A DNA stretch of 64,000 bases from Macrocybe gigantea (Eukaryota > Basidiomycota > Agaricomycetes > Agaricales > Callistosporiaceae). Within the stretch, counting starts at the first letter, position 1; each line of letters begins with the position of its first letter. Where the stretch lies: assembly GCA_011319805.1 (NCBI GenBank), contig SJRY01000234.1, forward strand, positions 186,001 to 250,000, given 5' to 3'. The notes beneath the pieces are model-generated. The model was not told where the DNA came from. It worked only from the letters and a program-made list of their open reading frames with translations, and did not search any database. Shown here in pieces: positions 1 to 12,601 of the stretch. Position numbers and translations under genes: made by a program.

Positions 1-766
1 AAGCTGAATTGTCTCACATGGCATCAGAGTGGATAACGGAACGTCCTGCACGACCTTCATACATAAAGGAAAGCGAGCTCCCAGATTGATGAGAGCACTT
101 GATGATGGCCCAAGCATCGGATTTACGACGGGCTTGTTAATTTATGAGATAGGAAATGGCCAGCCAGGCATTTTTGCATACCTTAAAAGAGACAGGAGTG
201 CCTTGAGCTCTCGAGTTTACGATTAGTTCATAGATGAACACGGCAACCATGATAGCCGTTAGTGTCCAAACTATAAACTCATGTGTTATGCCGACCTAGG
301 GAACGTATTAATTGTTGCTCACCAACGAATGGGTATTTTTGACGCCCAATGCCTCTCTTCTTGTCCTCTATGCGCTGCTCTACCGGATACTTTCCCTTAG
401 AAAGCAGATCTAGAAATCCTGAAGATTTCTCTGTTGACTTTGGAGGGGCATCAGTTGTTTCAGCAAACTCTGAGATCGAAACAGCGTCAGGTTGCAACAT
501 CAAAAGCAAGAACTAGAAAACCAACCCATGTTTTGATAGCTGCTTGAGCGACCCATGCCTGCAGCGTTATGTACCAACGATGTTTCCTGTGAGTCTGTCA
601 TATGCTTGCTGGAGCGGTTTGGGTACTGCTCTGGATCATCGCGGTAGACTGAAGTATGACCCAGTGTCGTGGACGGGATCTCCTCCTTGGTGAAGCTCGA
701 CTCTTGATGTAAGAAAGCCGCATCCTGCGCGTCGAAATGCGGTGTGTATGTCGTATTCTGCGCCAT
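1..766 (-). CDS. Rhomboid-family intramembrane serine protease, N-terminal part (cut by left edge)
   Basis: Starts at the ATG at 766 and runs off the left edge, so only the N-terminal part is seen. The first exon encodes a polar Ser/Thr/Glu-rich cytosolic tail. A later exon (about 300-490) holds a basic segment ending in KYPF, followed by a first membrane helix (WTLTAIMVAVFIYELIVN). After a further intron (acceptor near 140) comes NPMLGPSSSALINLGARF, which is strongly typical of fungal rhomboid-like proteins just after the first helix. The catalytic GxSG serine and the histidine would lie beyond the window, so activity cannot be judged. Family members cleave membrane-anchored substrates within the bilayer in the ER/Golgi. 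It lies in tandem with the DIL/ankyrin gene. Family assignment is fairly sure; substrate unknown. Confidence 0.8.
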
Positions 767-1053
767 GGGTGGTGGTTCAGAGACAAGCTGCGGGCAGAGT
801 GCCGAGGCACTTGGCCAACGTGCGGGCAGGGCCTAACGACACAGCACCGCCTTTCTAAATCCCGATCAGCCGCGTCGTACCCGCGTTTTCGGAAGCAGAT
901 CCCACAGGTATTACAGCTCTCGTTACTCTATACTACGGGTGTACACTGGTATACACGGATGCAAAAGACAAGAAAATGCGATTGATATCCAATGCTGCTT
1001 GACGGAAATAACTGGAAGGTTTTGCAGTGATGACAGCTGTCGGCGGTCGCGCC

Positions 1054-4000
1054 TCAAGACGGCGTGGTATCGCCACCAGCACCCACGCTAAGTTTTCCTC
1101 TGCGCGTCGAGGGTTTTCGCGTTAGCTGAGTGGTATGCACGGTGTTGTCGGACTGTTGGATTTCGCGGTCGCGTTCCGCATGCGTCTCGCTATCCTCATC
1201 ATCCGCCTCGCCTTCGTTTAGGTCCACAGATTTGGTCCAGCGGGCAGCGGAGCCAAGACCATCTATCCATTGCAGTGCCTCCACGCCAACTTCCCGCAGT
1301 CGCCTGTTCCTCGATTTCCACGCAGTACGCTTCCATTGCACAGCATCGGGGTGATGGCCATTTTCATGCTGCCAGGGATCGCTGTTCTGAGCAAAGGGAA
1401 AAGGCTTTTGGGGCACCGCTGTCAACTTGCGAGGATCGGAGGGGAAATAAAGAGGAAGCATTTGTCGTGAATCCAATAATTCACCAAGCGCCAGAGGTGC
1501 TCCTGGAGGTTCCCAAGAAAACTGCTGCTCCGGCGATCCGAACAGGAGGTCGATGTTTTTGGGCCCACCAAGCAACTCGTTCAGATGGATGGACGAAGCA
1601 CTCCCTTCCGCGCTGGATGGTTCGTTGGATGACGCTATGCTGTCTTGATCACGGTCTCTTTCAGACATCTATGCACATACTTCAAACAAGAGGGCCTGAA
1701 GATGACCAGAACATACCTCCTTCCGAATTGCCTCAACACCAAGTTTTACACGATGTCGTTCCCAGTCCTTTTGTAGCTGAGTCAGGTATTGTATGCATTC
1801 GTCGGACATTTTATCTTCCAATACTTCGTATTTGTAGTCACGGGCAGCACGTCGCATCTTCAGACACCCGTGAGCGTGTGATTCTTCTGCGTGCGATTTT
1901 CACTCACTTGAAGCGGATTAAGACCTTTCAATGATTGAATGACCGAAACCAGCTCTGCAAAGTCAGAAATTGATGAAAGACACTATTCCCAATGGTAAGT
2001 ATGATCGTTATGCTGAAAGCAGACGATTCGAACCTGCAACCAGTGCAGGAGATCTCGAGCAGGGGCAAAGTGTGAATGAATGCCGGAAGGTAGATGCATC
2101 TTCTCCAGCCAATCCTCCAAGAAGGCGAGGTTCATCCCGACCTGAAGTGCCCTGGACCTGTAAAAGGACATAATTATCTCCCAGATAAGGACGGAAAAAA
2201 GTCAAGGTTGACACACCTACAAAGGTACTTTTTGCGCGTGATGATTCGGTTGAAAACCTCGCCTAAGTGCACGTCAGTTGATTGAAAACGAATGGAGACT
2301 TATGAGGCATACAAGATGTCCAATACATGACTTGTGACCATAGCTGTATGGTAAAGACAGGATTGATGTCAGAAAGCGTCAACAATGTATGCATTGCTGT
2401 CAGAAATGATGTCAGGTCTGCAGGGGAGGGAGACGATTGCGCGTCGGAAACAATGCGGACAAGGAGTAGCCGTGGAAGGTGCGTCCGCGCGTCAGGGTTT
2501 GACGTAGGGAAGAAAAACCTCGAGACGTGGATGAGGATATTGATCCCTGGCTTTGCGATGGGGACAATGGCCGCCCGGGGCTAGGAGGCGAGGAAGGCAC
2601 AGCACTGCGCAAACTCGAGCTGCTCGATGATGCATTCGGAGGTCCTGTTTTCTTTTTCCCCTTTGCAGCGAAGGGACGAAAAATAGACCAGTCAGACTCG
2701 AACTGCACGGAATCCAGCTCAGCAGCGACGGGGAGTAGTCAAGGACGGCGTGATCAAGAAGCTGGTCTATATGTCGCTCAACAAAGCGGATCACGAAAAC
2801 TGATACCTCAGAAGTTCAAACTCATAGTCTACGTAGACACGAGAATGGTGAATGACGCACCAAAAACGGATTTGATGACTTCTTCTATCTGGGTGAATGA
2901 ATCGAGCATTTCGCAGGCTTCATTTATGGAGGAATCACATTGAAGGAGGTGAAGCCATATCGCGGTGTTATACAGCCAGAAAACGAGGTAAGTGACGTCG
3001 TCAGCCCGGGCCTACAGGAAAATAGGTGAAGTGCTGATGAAGAACCGGCTATAACCTTACAAATATGGTCTCTTCGATGGCATCCGTCGCTCCAAATATT
3101 AGGTCTTCAAGCCAGGTGTGATCGCACATTAGGCAAGCGAAACGCGCCAAGAGATATAAAGTATTTGCAGGTGTAGCATCCCGCAACACTGGTCGATAAT
3201 TAATAACTAGAGAGTTAAAGATCTGGGGAAGAGATGAGGGGAAAAGACGAGCATGGAAGAATAATCCACGTCTGGTGTCTTTAGAAAGCAGTCAATAGTG
3301 GATGAGCTGTGAAGAATAGGTGTACTCACGTAGTCAACTTCCTCATCTTCGTCATCGTCATCCTCCTCAGCGCCTTCGAAGACATCAGAATTTGGGCCCC
3401 ACCAATTTGAACTCAGGCCTAAAATCTTCTGGATGCTGTCCTGTATCGCTTTCTGCTGACGTCTGCGGAATGCTCGCTGTTCAAGCATTCTGCGTTTCTG
3501 TTCCATCCGCCCTCCAGTCCAACCTTCCGATCTCATGGCTTCTTCCAGGAGCAAGGCAACATCACCGCGCCCAGGAAGGATGGAATGTGCTGCAACGACA
3601 TCGATTGGCATCAAGCTTCGACGGGTCGTTGCAAAAGGCGAGCACCCGTGCGTCATGAGATATGAGACTAACGTTGGGGAGAGAGAAGCGCGGCATGATG
3701 TAACGGTGTCCAGCCAGCTTTGACGCGAGGTTTAGCCAGTCTCAATGCAAGTAATATAACAAGACGGTATACCATTATCGGGACCCATATCTGCGCCTTG
3801 GGCAATAAGAAGCCGCACGCATTCTTCTCGTTCTACATCACGGTCCGACTCTGCCCCAAATCCGTGTATAGTCAGGCTGACAAGACCCAGCCCATCCTCA
3901 TCTCGGAGGCGCAGGTCGAGGCAGGTTTGTGCAGAGGAATCAGATAGGAGAAATTGGAGAATGGAGAGGTCCCCGAACATGCATGCGCGCATTAAGCAAT

Positions 4001-4142
4001 GGTTGACGAGCTCCGTCTTTTGCGCTGGATCAAGACCTGAATCGGGTGAGAGCAGCACAGCAATGTACGATGTCGTCGGATACAAAGGATGCAGATCAGG
4101 TTCAGGAGAGAGATCCAAGGGGGGCAGAGTAATCAGCGCCAT
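1054..4142 (-). CDS. DIL (dilute) and ankyrin domain-containing protein
   Basis: Begins at the ATG at 4142. The N-terminus has ankyrin-like repeats (DLSILQFLLSD; REECVRLLIAQGAD; then GWTPLHHAAL after the first intron). Next come a basic helix (GWTGGRMEQKRRMLEQRAF), an acidic patch at 3315-3375, WLEDLIFGATDAIEET (3070-3118), and a helical DIL-type region with a Ser-rich insertion (2490-2640). The C-terminal exon (1054-1668) is polar and ends at the stop at 1054. This ankyrin-plus-DIL architecture is a known fungal family; DIL domains occur in class V myosin tails and suggest a role in cargo or actin-linked transport. The reading frame drops by one at the GGGG run 3676-3679, between the ankyrin exon and LVSYLMTHGCSP. 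I read this as a missing base, not a pseudogene. Several internal exon ends are unresolved. Confidence 0.75.
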
Positions 4143-4278
4143 TCAAACCAGTTGATGTGGGATGAAGATAAAAGAACTGTTGGCGGGGAGAGGGGGGCCA
4201 GCGTGAGTCCACTCGCCGACTGGCGAACTGGACGCTGTCTCGAAGCAAAGCGTGTCGTTAAGATCGCGTGCAACCCAC

Positions 4279-4284
4279 CACGTG
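4279..4284. promoter_or_regulatory. CACGTG E-box in the DIL/ankyrin - RRP15 divergent promoter
   Basis: A perfect CACGTG palindrome lies 25 bp upstream of the RRP15 start, in the 167 bp that separate two divergent genes. Fungal bHLH factors (Cbf1-type) bind this hexamer. The match and its position are seen; function is inferred. Confidence 0.35.
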
Positions 4285-4309
4285 ATACCTCCAACGCCCT
4301 TCCTCCTCC

Positions 4310-5059
4310 ATGCAGCCAGCCAAGAGACGGAAACTCTCAAATGATATCGACGCTGGGAGATCGAACAAGAACTTCTCCGACGACGAGGTTTCAGGTTCAG
4401 AAGCCTCGTTCGAAGCCTCGTCAGATGGTTCAGATGACCATGAGATCCGCCAATTAACCAAACAAAAGTCGCACCAGACTTCAAAGAGAAAGATTAGAGC
4501 CACGGCTCCATCCAACTTTGGCGCTACCCTCCACGAACTCCTTGACGCGGATGCGCCTTCACGACAGCCGCTTTCTTTGAAGCCGTCTGTCGCCAGAAAA
4601 CGAAAAGACGAAAAACTAGAGTCCAGGGCGAAGAAGATCCTCCAAGTAGAAAAGAAAGAGAAGGAAGACATTCGGAGAATGACGGATATAATCGGAGAAT
4701 GGGGTGCGGAAAATGAGAGGGCTCTTCGCAAAGTTGCGCAGAGGGGCGGTAAGGAGATTATTCCGCGTGGCATGTACCTGGGCATGAAGCTCAAATTTTG
4801 AATTTCTCCAAGTCGTTAAATTATTCAACGCGATACAAGCTTCACAAGCTAGTGCACAGGCAGAAGCCCACGAGGCTAAAACGTTGCGAGGATCAGGGAA
4901 GCCTACCCTCCCAGCACCGGTTGTCGACAAGAAAAAGGACGCAACTAGTAGGTGTCAATATCTTTCGCGTTGACGGTATCGCTGATCACGTTTCCAGATG
5001 TGCAGAAAAATGAATTCTTCGATATGATCAAATCTGGTGGAATTGTTTCCAAGGTGTAG
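4310..5059 (+). CDS. rrp15: Ribosomal RNA-processing protein 15 (Rrp15)
   Basis: Nucleolar factor needed for pre-60S ribosome maturation. The ATG at 4310 opens with the basic QPAKRRKLS, followed by a long acidic/serine-rich stretch and the conserved core LESRAKKILQVEKKEKEDI. The core then runs as ALRKVAQRG joined to VVKLFNAIQ. That join removes a short intron (donor GTAAGG near 4750, acceptor CCAAG near 4813). A second intron (donor GTAGGT near 4950, acceptor TTCCAG near 4998) leads into NVQKNEFFDMIKSGGIVSKV and a stop at 5057-5059. Without splicing, the first exon would stop early at 4801. Length and order of motifs fit a complete Rrp15. It shares a 167 bp divergent promoter with the DIL/ankyrin gene. 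Confidence 0.9.
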
Positions 5060-5423
5060 ATCTTATCCGTTGGGCTTTTGCGCCCATTCAAATGATGTCG
5101 CGCTGTTGCGAACCACCGTTGAAGCGCTTGCAAACCCTTTCCATCTTATGACCACATTCATCCTACACGGTGAGGAATTCACGGGATGTCGAGGCGACAC
5201 GAAATGCTTGTAATTTTTTTTCCCCGCAAAATTTTAAGCATGAACTGTTCCTACTTCCTAAACACTTATGGCGCTGTAATAAAACTTGTTGATTCTGAGG
5301 CTTGGGCTGAGGCAAGCAACAGGAAATTTGTTTACGACCACAAATAGCCACTAGAGGCCTGCCCTAAACGTCCGCCCTTCGAATTCCTTTAAATTCAACC
5401 GCTTTCTGCTTTACCAGGTCCCA
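5060..5423. other. Intergenic: RRP15 3' end and GID8 5' region
   Basis: No coding stretch is supported. The only ORF is a short minus-strand one (5163-5351) without family features. The stretch presumably holds the RRP15 3'UTR and the GID8 promoter. Confidence 0.4.
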
Positions 5424-6516
5424 ATGGTTGGTCCTTCCTGACTCGAACTTGGAGAGCCACTATATCCTCACCCTTGCACTTCCAGCCTCCGAAGCCGTCC
5501 ATACGGAAAGATGAGTGGGATCGCCGGCTGCACGAAGTACAGGTAACGAAACAGTGAGTCCTTCAACATCCTTTGTTCCTCGACATCAATGAGATGAGAA
5601 GCAAATTGGGAATCTCTCTGACTTTTTGCGAGAAGAGTAAAAAATTTGCATGTATTATCTGATCCATAATTGGCCTGCTTCAGATCATTGCTATCAGCGT
5701 ACTGATTCTTGACTTTGTAGTGACTTGAATCGCCTCGTCATGGACTACTCGTCATTGAGGGATACAAGTCAGCTGCGGAAGAGTTCAGCCGAGAAGCTCA
5801 AATGAAACCCCCGGTTGATTTTGGGAGCATTGAGAGTAGGATGGACATACGAGAAGCCTTGCAACGTGGCGACGTGGAGGACGCCATTACGAGAGTGAAC
5901 GATCTGAATCCAGAGGTGTGTTCAACCTCATATGTTTGTCAACACTACTTGTGGCGGGCGGATGCGATGATTAAATCTTTCATGCACCACTCTCAGACGA
6001 TATGTCGTCTATGATGAGACCTTTAAACACCAAAACTTCAGTCTTCAATATGATGTATTTATTCTCCGCCCGCCGATTTCGTGTAGGACGGGACATGGTT
6101 TTCTGATCGCTACATGTCAACAGATACTGGACACAAATCCAGAGCTTTACTTCCATCTGCAACAGCAGAAGCTGATCGAGTTCATTCGCAAAGGGCAGAT
6201 CGCTGATGCATTACAGTTTGCGCAAGAGGAGCTGGCTCCCAGAGGTGAGGAAAATCCAGAGTTCCTGTCCGAGCTGGAGCGGACGATGGCTCTGCTGGCG
6301 TTCGAGTCGAGTGCAGCGGCGCCGGTAGCGATTGCAGAACTGCTGTCGCCGGCGCAGCGCCTGAAGACGGCGGGGGAGGTGAATGCGGCGATCCTGGAGA
6401 GTTTGAGCCAGGGCAAGGAGGTGAAGCTGATTGGACTGTTGAAGTTGTTGTCGTGGGGTGAGACGTTGCTGGAAGACAAAGCGGATTTTCCAAAGGCTAG
6501 TTTTAGTGTAGCGTAG
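5424..6516 (+). CDS. gid8: GID complex subunit 8 (LisH-CTLH-CRA protein)
   Basis: Core scaffold subunit of the GID/CTLH ubiquitin ligase, which in yeast degrades gluconeogenic enzymes. The order is KDEWDRRLHEVQVTKH, then (exon from 5721) DLNRLVMDY and a LisH motif VIEGYKSAAEEFSREAQM. CTLH follows (MDIREALQRGDVEDAI; ILDTNPELYFHLQQQKLI; FAQEELAPRG), then a CRA region to the stop at 6514-6516. Exons are about 5486-5553, 5721-5915 and 6124-6516. The frame drops by one at the single C at 5748, where family members read DYLVIEG; I treat this as a missing base. The start is uncertain: no in-frame ATG precedes KDEWDRR. One workable model is an ATG-only first exon at 5424-5426 spliced to 5486. Confidence 0.85.
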
Positions 6517-6702
6517 AAAGAAAACGATCACGTTAGTCAGCCGAGTGACCTTGTCTGGACGACCACTACAGTCCTCTTCATTCCCTCCTCCTCCTTGCCC
6601 CATCGGCGTCCTATCGTTTCTCGCCGCCCACTGCGCTGCCCGTCCCCTATCATTCTCATTTGACTACCCTTCCTCTCCTTCCTGCTCCGGCAGTCGTCCC
6701 CA

Positions 6703-9700
6703 ATGTCGGAGGATGCAAGAGTCACCAAAGCGACACGCAGATTTCTGTACATCGCCAACCCAGGACCAGATTCCGATGACAGCGACGAGGACGTCCGACC
6801 CTCTCTGCTGACCCAGCAAACTTATGCTCCACCCCTTCGTTCAAACCCGCCACTGCCAAAGACGCAGCAGGTTCACTCCCATCCCCGCCTTGTGATCACC
6901 GGGCTGCACGCAAATCACCATTCCTCCTCCCATCCTTCTTTGTCGCCGCCTTCCAGCTCCAGCTCCCAAGCCGCCGATGAATCCACCCCTCCGCCGACCA
7001 CCCCGGCACTCCCAATACCACCGGTCGAGATACCAGGCGATTCCCAGCACGCCCAGGAACCCCTCGTTGCTCTTCAGAATTCGGAACGAAATACCCCCGA
7101 CACGCCTCAGACGGCCACTTCACGTAGAGGCAAACTTCTCAACACACTCAAAAATCCCTTTCATGCAAGAAACAACCAGGTTTCCCATCAAAAGCGGCCT
7201 CAAACGGTGTGCCCCCTTTCCCTGTCGCTTTCCCTCTTCCTCCTCGCTGTAGTCCCCAACAACATCTACAGCCGAAAACCATATTTAGCGGGCAAAGTCC
7301 TCATTGTTGTAACGGCGGATTCGGATTGGTACGTTACCGTCGAGATCGGCGGCGCTAGGGATGCGGCCTACATCCGAGAGTGTATTTTCAACAAGGTGAG
7401 CGCCTAGCCATCGCATTCATGCTTCGACTTCTTTTTTTTGAATCGTGCGCTGGTCCCAGCTCAACATTCGCGATGATGAACAATCTCAATTTTCCATATA
7501 TCAGACTGAGATGGGCGCATATGCGATCGGCGAAGCCCTCTCAGACGAGAAGCTCTTTTCGCTCTGCAGAAACTACGGAGATTCCAAGGGCTCACTCAAA
7601 TTCTTCATTTCGCACGCATCGGCGCCCGTACACGAACAACCTGCCCGTCCGCATTCACCTGCTGTCACAACCATTCCACCCCCCGTCCTGCCTTACAACC
7701 CCACTCACACCCCTCTAAGGCCGAAACGCCGATCCAGGCAAGAGAGCATATCCTCTGCGAGTGAACAGTATCCCCTCGAGAGTTCCACTGGTTACGAAGC
7801 TGATGTCGATAATCCCGATCTCGAGACCCCCAAGCCGGTCCTACACACGCCTTCGTCGCTTCCCGTCCCGCCTGCGCCCCAACAGCACCCATCATCTCAT
7901 TCGTCGCTAGTCAACTCTCCTCCATCTCCTCATGCTTTCCGACGCCCCAATGGACTCGCAACGCGACCCTTATCACCTGTTCACAGATCAGCTCCGCCCG
8001 TCACGCCCCCGACATCCGAAAGTCTTCGTAGTATCGCGGTGGATGCCTCGGGGCATTACGACCAATCTAAGCAATTCATACCACCCCCTCCGCTCTCACC
8101 AAACAGACCAAGCTTCAGTTATGACAAGAACACGCTCAATCCCCCGTTGCGAACCGCGCACGGTAGATCAGGCTCTGATGCAGGTGCAGAGCGCGAACAA
8201 GTCCTCAAGACTTCGGAGCAGCAGCTGTGGGCACAGCGACACCCTCACATGGCGGCCGATCAAAGATTGAGCCTTCCAAAGAGAGCCTTTTGCCCAAAGA
8301 GCCGAGAAGGCGTCATCCTCAGAACGAGCTGGATGACAATTGGGTGCTTGTAAACTCGAATCATGTCAATGAACATGATTTGTCTCCATCAACATACGAC
8401 ACCTCAAGATCGACTGCTTCAACATCACGCCAGCCCCCACGGGCGCAAGCTTCCCCCGCTCGCTACAAAGTAACCTCACCATATACCGGTCGACCTTTGG
8501 CAATACCTTCAGTTCCCAGGCAGCCTCCGCCCGCCGTTCCGACAGCTGCTAACGAGCCGCGTGCCGCTGCCTCCACCCGTCCCGCTGGTGTCCCACTTCC
8601 CTCAAACTTTGTTGTCACGTGGAGAGGAGAAGAGCGACGAGACCAAAAATCGATACCCACATCTACATCCTCTTCATCTTCACAGTGGCGTCGTCTCACG
8701 AAGGTCGCGAGGAGCATGGATAACCTGAAAGCGGCTAGCTTTCACAACCACCCTGTCGCGCTGCAGGCTGGCGGCCGTCGGAACCCGGTCAATCTACCCA
8801 TGACTGGTCCCACCACCTCCAACCGGGAGCCTCATCATACTCCGCAAACATTTCGGCCGCTGGATTGCCCAAGTCTTATGACCCGAGACTACCAGTGAGA
8901 CCATTGCCAGTCCATGGGACATTGTACTCTTCGTCTTTGGAAGCTGGGCATGTACCGTACGCCAACCGCGGCGCATCATATTCCGGGACCCTCATGTCCC
9001 CAAATATGGATCCTCATCCTCGCCCACAGTCGGCGCAGGGCGATGTCCCATCTCCCATCCACAGATCACAGCCTCGTTTGCAATCGCCAACGTATCCCGA
9101 CTCCACCGAATCCGTTCGATCTCCTAGAGCTGTGTCACCCAGTCGGTCTTATGGTTCTACATCAAAGCCAGATATCAGCTATGACCTCAGGCCCAGCATC
9201 CCTCTTGCTCTTGGGGAAAGGATCACCACATCGTCTCATGTCTCCGTCAGTTCTCCGAATGCGTATGAGCAAGGTGTGCACGCTGGTGAAATGTCGGCAA
9301 GCCGAATGGGAGACGCTTACCGAGAAGATCCGGTAGAAGGCACCCGCAATTCGGAATCAACACTACGGCCTGAAGATCAGGCCAAGCTCACTAATCTTGT
9401 GGGCATTACCAGCGAATCGACTTTAATACCAACACTTGATCGCCGCCGGAAATCCTCTCGTATGGTGATCCCTCGAAGTCCACTTTCTATAATCAGGGTG
9501 ACGATGACACCGACAGCGGAGGGGATGACTGTGGGACATCCTTGTGGAAGAAACCTCCCATGTCGGATGTCGAACCACCAAAATTTGCTGCCCGACCGCC
9601 ATTGACAGTGCAGACTGATAGTTCGGGTGTGGAAACGTCGCACGACAACAAACAAAGTAATTATTCGACGGTGTCACAGCAACAATACGTGTTAACCCAG

Positions 9701-11277
9701 CGTCCTGTCACGCCGTCGTCCTCTGCCCGTCCCTGGAACGTGTCTCAGCAAGAAAGAGGCTTCCGTGGCAGTACGTTTGAGAGCTCTACATGGGCACCTC
9801 GTCCCCCGCCCGAAGATGTATATGAACGTCTGGAAGAATTTTTCCCCGAGCATGACCTAGACAAGCCCGTCATTGAAGCTAGTTCAGGGGGGACGTCGCC
9901 TACTGCAGTAGAGCCTGCAGCTGCGGCCATTCCCATACCCCCGGTCCCTGCTCCCGACAAGAGATCGCGGGCAAAAAGTCCATTCGAATTGTGGCTGAGG
10001 AACATAAGAAATTGATCGATCGAACTTCGAGAGCCGATCCGTCGCTAACAAATATCATGCGCAAACGAAGCACAAAACTCTGGGGAAGCAAGCTGGAAGA
10101 GGTCACGTCTGGCCAAATCAAGTCACAATCAGGGTCTTCACTCCCCGACTCTCCTTCAGGTGGTCCAAGTAAGAATGGCTTTCTGTTCCTCCCGTGGTAT
10201 CAGCTGACTTTTATGATAGCCACGTTCAAATGGATTCGGGGTGAACTCATCGGGAAGGGAACCTACGGTCGCGTCTACCTTGCTCTGAATGCCACCACAG
10301 GCGAGATGATCGCGGTCAAACAAGTCGAGATCCCGAGAACGGCCAGCGACAAAAACGATTCCCGTCAGATCACAGTAGTCCAAGCACTCAAGCTCGAAAG
10401 CGAAACCTTGAAGGATCTGGATCATCCGAACATTGTGCAGTACCTTGGCTTCGAAGAAACGCCATCCAATTTGAGCATGTAGGTCATATCCTATTTCGAG
10501 AAGCTGTCGTTGAGATTCTTGCAGCTTTCTGGAATACGTGCCAGGAGGCTCGATAGGAAGTTGCTTGATGAAACACGGGAAATTTGATGAAGACGTGACC
10601 AAGTCTTTCACCTCTCAAATCTTAAGCGGCTTGGAATATCTTCACTCCAAAGGTATCCTTCATCGAGTACGTAATGTGGCAATTCCTTGAATCGCGATCA
10701 TGGTCACTAACGCCATTGATGGCAGGATTTAAAAGCGGACAATATATTAGTGGAAGTGAGCGGTGTTTGTAAGATCTCGGACTTCGGCATCTCGAAGAGA
10801 ACAGACGATAGTGGAGGAGGAGCGTTCACTGCCATGCAGGGCACTGTTTTCTGGATGGCACCGGAGGTTATCAATACTAAGAAGAAAGGCTACAACTTCA
10901 AGATTGACATTTGGAGTGTTGGCTGCGTAGTGTTGGAAATGTGGGCAGGTATGCGCCCCTGGATGGGTGACGAAGCTGTGGCGGTTATGTTCAAGGTTCT
11001 TTTGACACCGATGGCGGATGATCCCAAACTGATCAACCCTCAATGCAGCTATACCAATCCAAATTACCACCCCCCGTTCCGCAAGACGTCGTTCTTTCAG
11101 AACTGGCAGACGATTTTCGGAGAAAATGTTTTGCCATGTAAGTAAACAACAGCGGCAACTTGATGTTTGCTCACACATAGTTGCAGCAACCCGGAGGAAC
11201 GACCAACCGCTGCCGAACTCCGAAAACATCCATACCTTATACTCCCACCTGGTTGGGTATTTACGGGATTTACATAG
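6703..11277 (+). CDS. bck1: MAP kinase kinase kinase, Bck1 type (cell wall integrity)
   Basis: Large MAPKKK of the cell-wall-integrity cascade, acting between protein kinase C and a MAPKK in yeast. The N-terminus is disordered and Ser/Pro-rich. Then comes a conserved module, [20 protein letters not shown] ... REC(I)FNK joined to [19 protein letters not shown]. After about 600 disordered residues come [37 protein letters not shown] and [10 protein letters not shown]. The kinase domain (10220-11277) has a glycine loop [13 protein letters not shown], lysine AVKQVE, HR/DLKADN split by an intron, DFG, and WMAPEV. It ends [20 protein letters not shown], then GWVFTGFT and a stop. The frame drops by one near 8262-8264, between 8800 and 8860, near 9457, and at the AAAAA run 9973-9977. 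All four look like missing bases. A rearranged paralogue lies at 38649-40765. Confidence 0.88.
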
Positions 11278-11786
11278 GATTGATTCCAACTGACTTGGGC
11301 TCACGTACGATATTTTTTTTTGACATTTGTGCATCATCTTCCTTCTTCCTACTCTAGTCACCGATTTACCCATTCTCCTGTGTTGGTATGCTACTCATGA
11401 AACATTGTCACTGTTATCATGCCATCTGTCGAGTATAGCCTTACGATAAAACACCCTCTGTAGCAATTTAATGTTTTCTAATACCTGTGGTACCGATCCT
11501 TGCATGCAGAACACCTTGGGAAATGGAAGAACGTAGTCGAAGCGGTCGGGCAAGGCAGCAACAATGTGCAGGCATGATGGAAATGACGGACATAGCAGAA
11601 CGGTGCTTTGGAGAGCCGTGGCTGTTATCCGGCTACAACGTGATGCTTGAAATGCGGACGTGCTTTGATGCAAGGAATGTTTTGATTATGATACCTGTCA
11701 GATGCGTCCCAGTGGTAACTCCTACGTTCCATCTCGACACTTTAGAATACCAGGCGATCGCCAGTCTTTATCCACAGGCTGTAGGT
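11278..11786. other. Convergent intergenic region
   Basis: This lies between the 3' end of the MAPKKK (+) and of the UPF0587 gene (-). Two overlapping ORFs on opposite strands (11487-11852 + and 11395-11673 -) show no family features and no splice support. I see only probable 3'UTRs. Confidence 0.4.
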
Positions 11787-12601
11787 TTAAGCTCTCGTCC
11801 ACCGACTTTCGAAGCCACTGATGCCAACAGGTTGAGCGGCCTTATATACTGATATTCAACGCTTGAGTCTGAGCGGAGTTGCCTTGCGCTTACCTTCTCA
11901 TCATAATCGGTCCACTCTCGTTCTGACAGATCAACTTCTGAGAATAAATTTCCAGTCGTGCCGACACATCTCCAAGTCCCCTATGAAAGCGGTCTCAAGA
12001 GTCATGTAGTATGTATAGAAAAGCAATACGATGACGTACCCGTGGATCAAAGTCAACAAACTCCAAGCCACGGCATTCGACTGTCAGGAGCGGCGCGAAC
12101 TGGGCATTCTCGTCAGAGTAAGGTTTCGGGGAGTTGGAATCAAATTCGGCAGAACTTTCCCGTTTGCCTGCATCCGGGATGCTAAGCCTCAACATCGGGA
12201 CGGGTTTATCAAAGAACGCACACATTCCGCAGCGCCAGACGAAGTTAGCCGAACCCCTAGATCCCGAGAGATCGTATCGATCCTAGGGTATCATGAGCTA
12301 CATGGTGTTTTGAGCAGCGCTTTGCCAGTGTAGCATACTATCCGATTAAGAGACACGAATTTCGGGTGTTTTTCATTACAGTTATTACATTTGACCTGCA
12401 AGACAAGCCATGATGAGCTGGTTTGAATGGGCGAGTCATGGAAAATGAAAGAGGACCTGAAAAAAGTACTCAAAGTCATCGGACGCAGGCACAAAACTGG
12501 CGACGTTTTCAAGTTCTGCTTTGATGGAGAGCAGAAGGCGCTAAAGAACGTGTTAAAGCCCATCGCGTGGATTTAAGACTGGATACGAAGCTCACAACCA
12601 T
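11787..12601 (-). CDS. UPF0587 / CXXC zinc-binding protein (C1orf123-like)
   Basis: Small conserved eukaryotic zinc-binding protein of unclear role. Spliced exons read MV, then RLLLSIKAELENVASFVPAS ... DDFEYFFQ, VKCNNCNEKHPKFVSLNRI, and DRYDLSGSRGSANFVWRCGM. They continue CKRESSAEFDSNSPKPYSDE, ECRGLEFVDFDPR, GTWRCVG...EWTDYDEK and AAQPVGISGFESRWTRA, with the stop at 11787-11789. Two CxxC pairs (CNNC and CGMC) are the metal ligands expected for the family. The GLEFVDFDP and WTDYDEK signatures make the call firm. The first coding exon is only six bases (12596-12601, Met-Val), followed by a 55 nt intron (12541-12595). Its start is about 83 bp from the divergent mS35 start, so the two share a very short promoter. 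Confidence 0.9.

Noticed and set aside
2020..2050. tRNA B-box-like GGTTCGAATC on the minus strand
   Set aside because: The flanks do not form a T stem or acceptor stem, no A box lies at the right distance, and the stretch is coding in the DIL/ankyrin gene.
8262..9977. MAPKKK as a pseudogene or split into four genes
   Set aside because: Each break is a single base, several of them at short homopolymers, the protein is conserved on both sides, and many essential neighbours show the same defect. A data artefact explains it better.
11487..11852. 121-codon plus-strand ORF as a gene
   Set aside because: Its 3' part is antisense to the last exon of the well-supported UPF0587 gene, and it has no recognisable domain.
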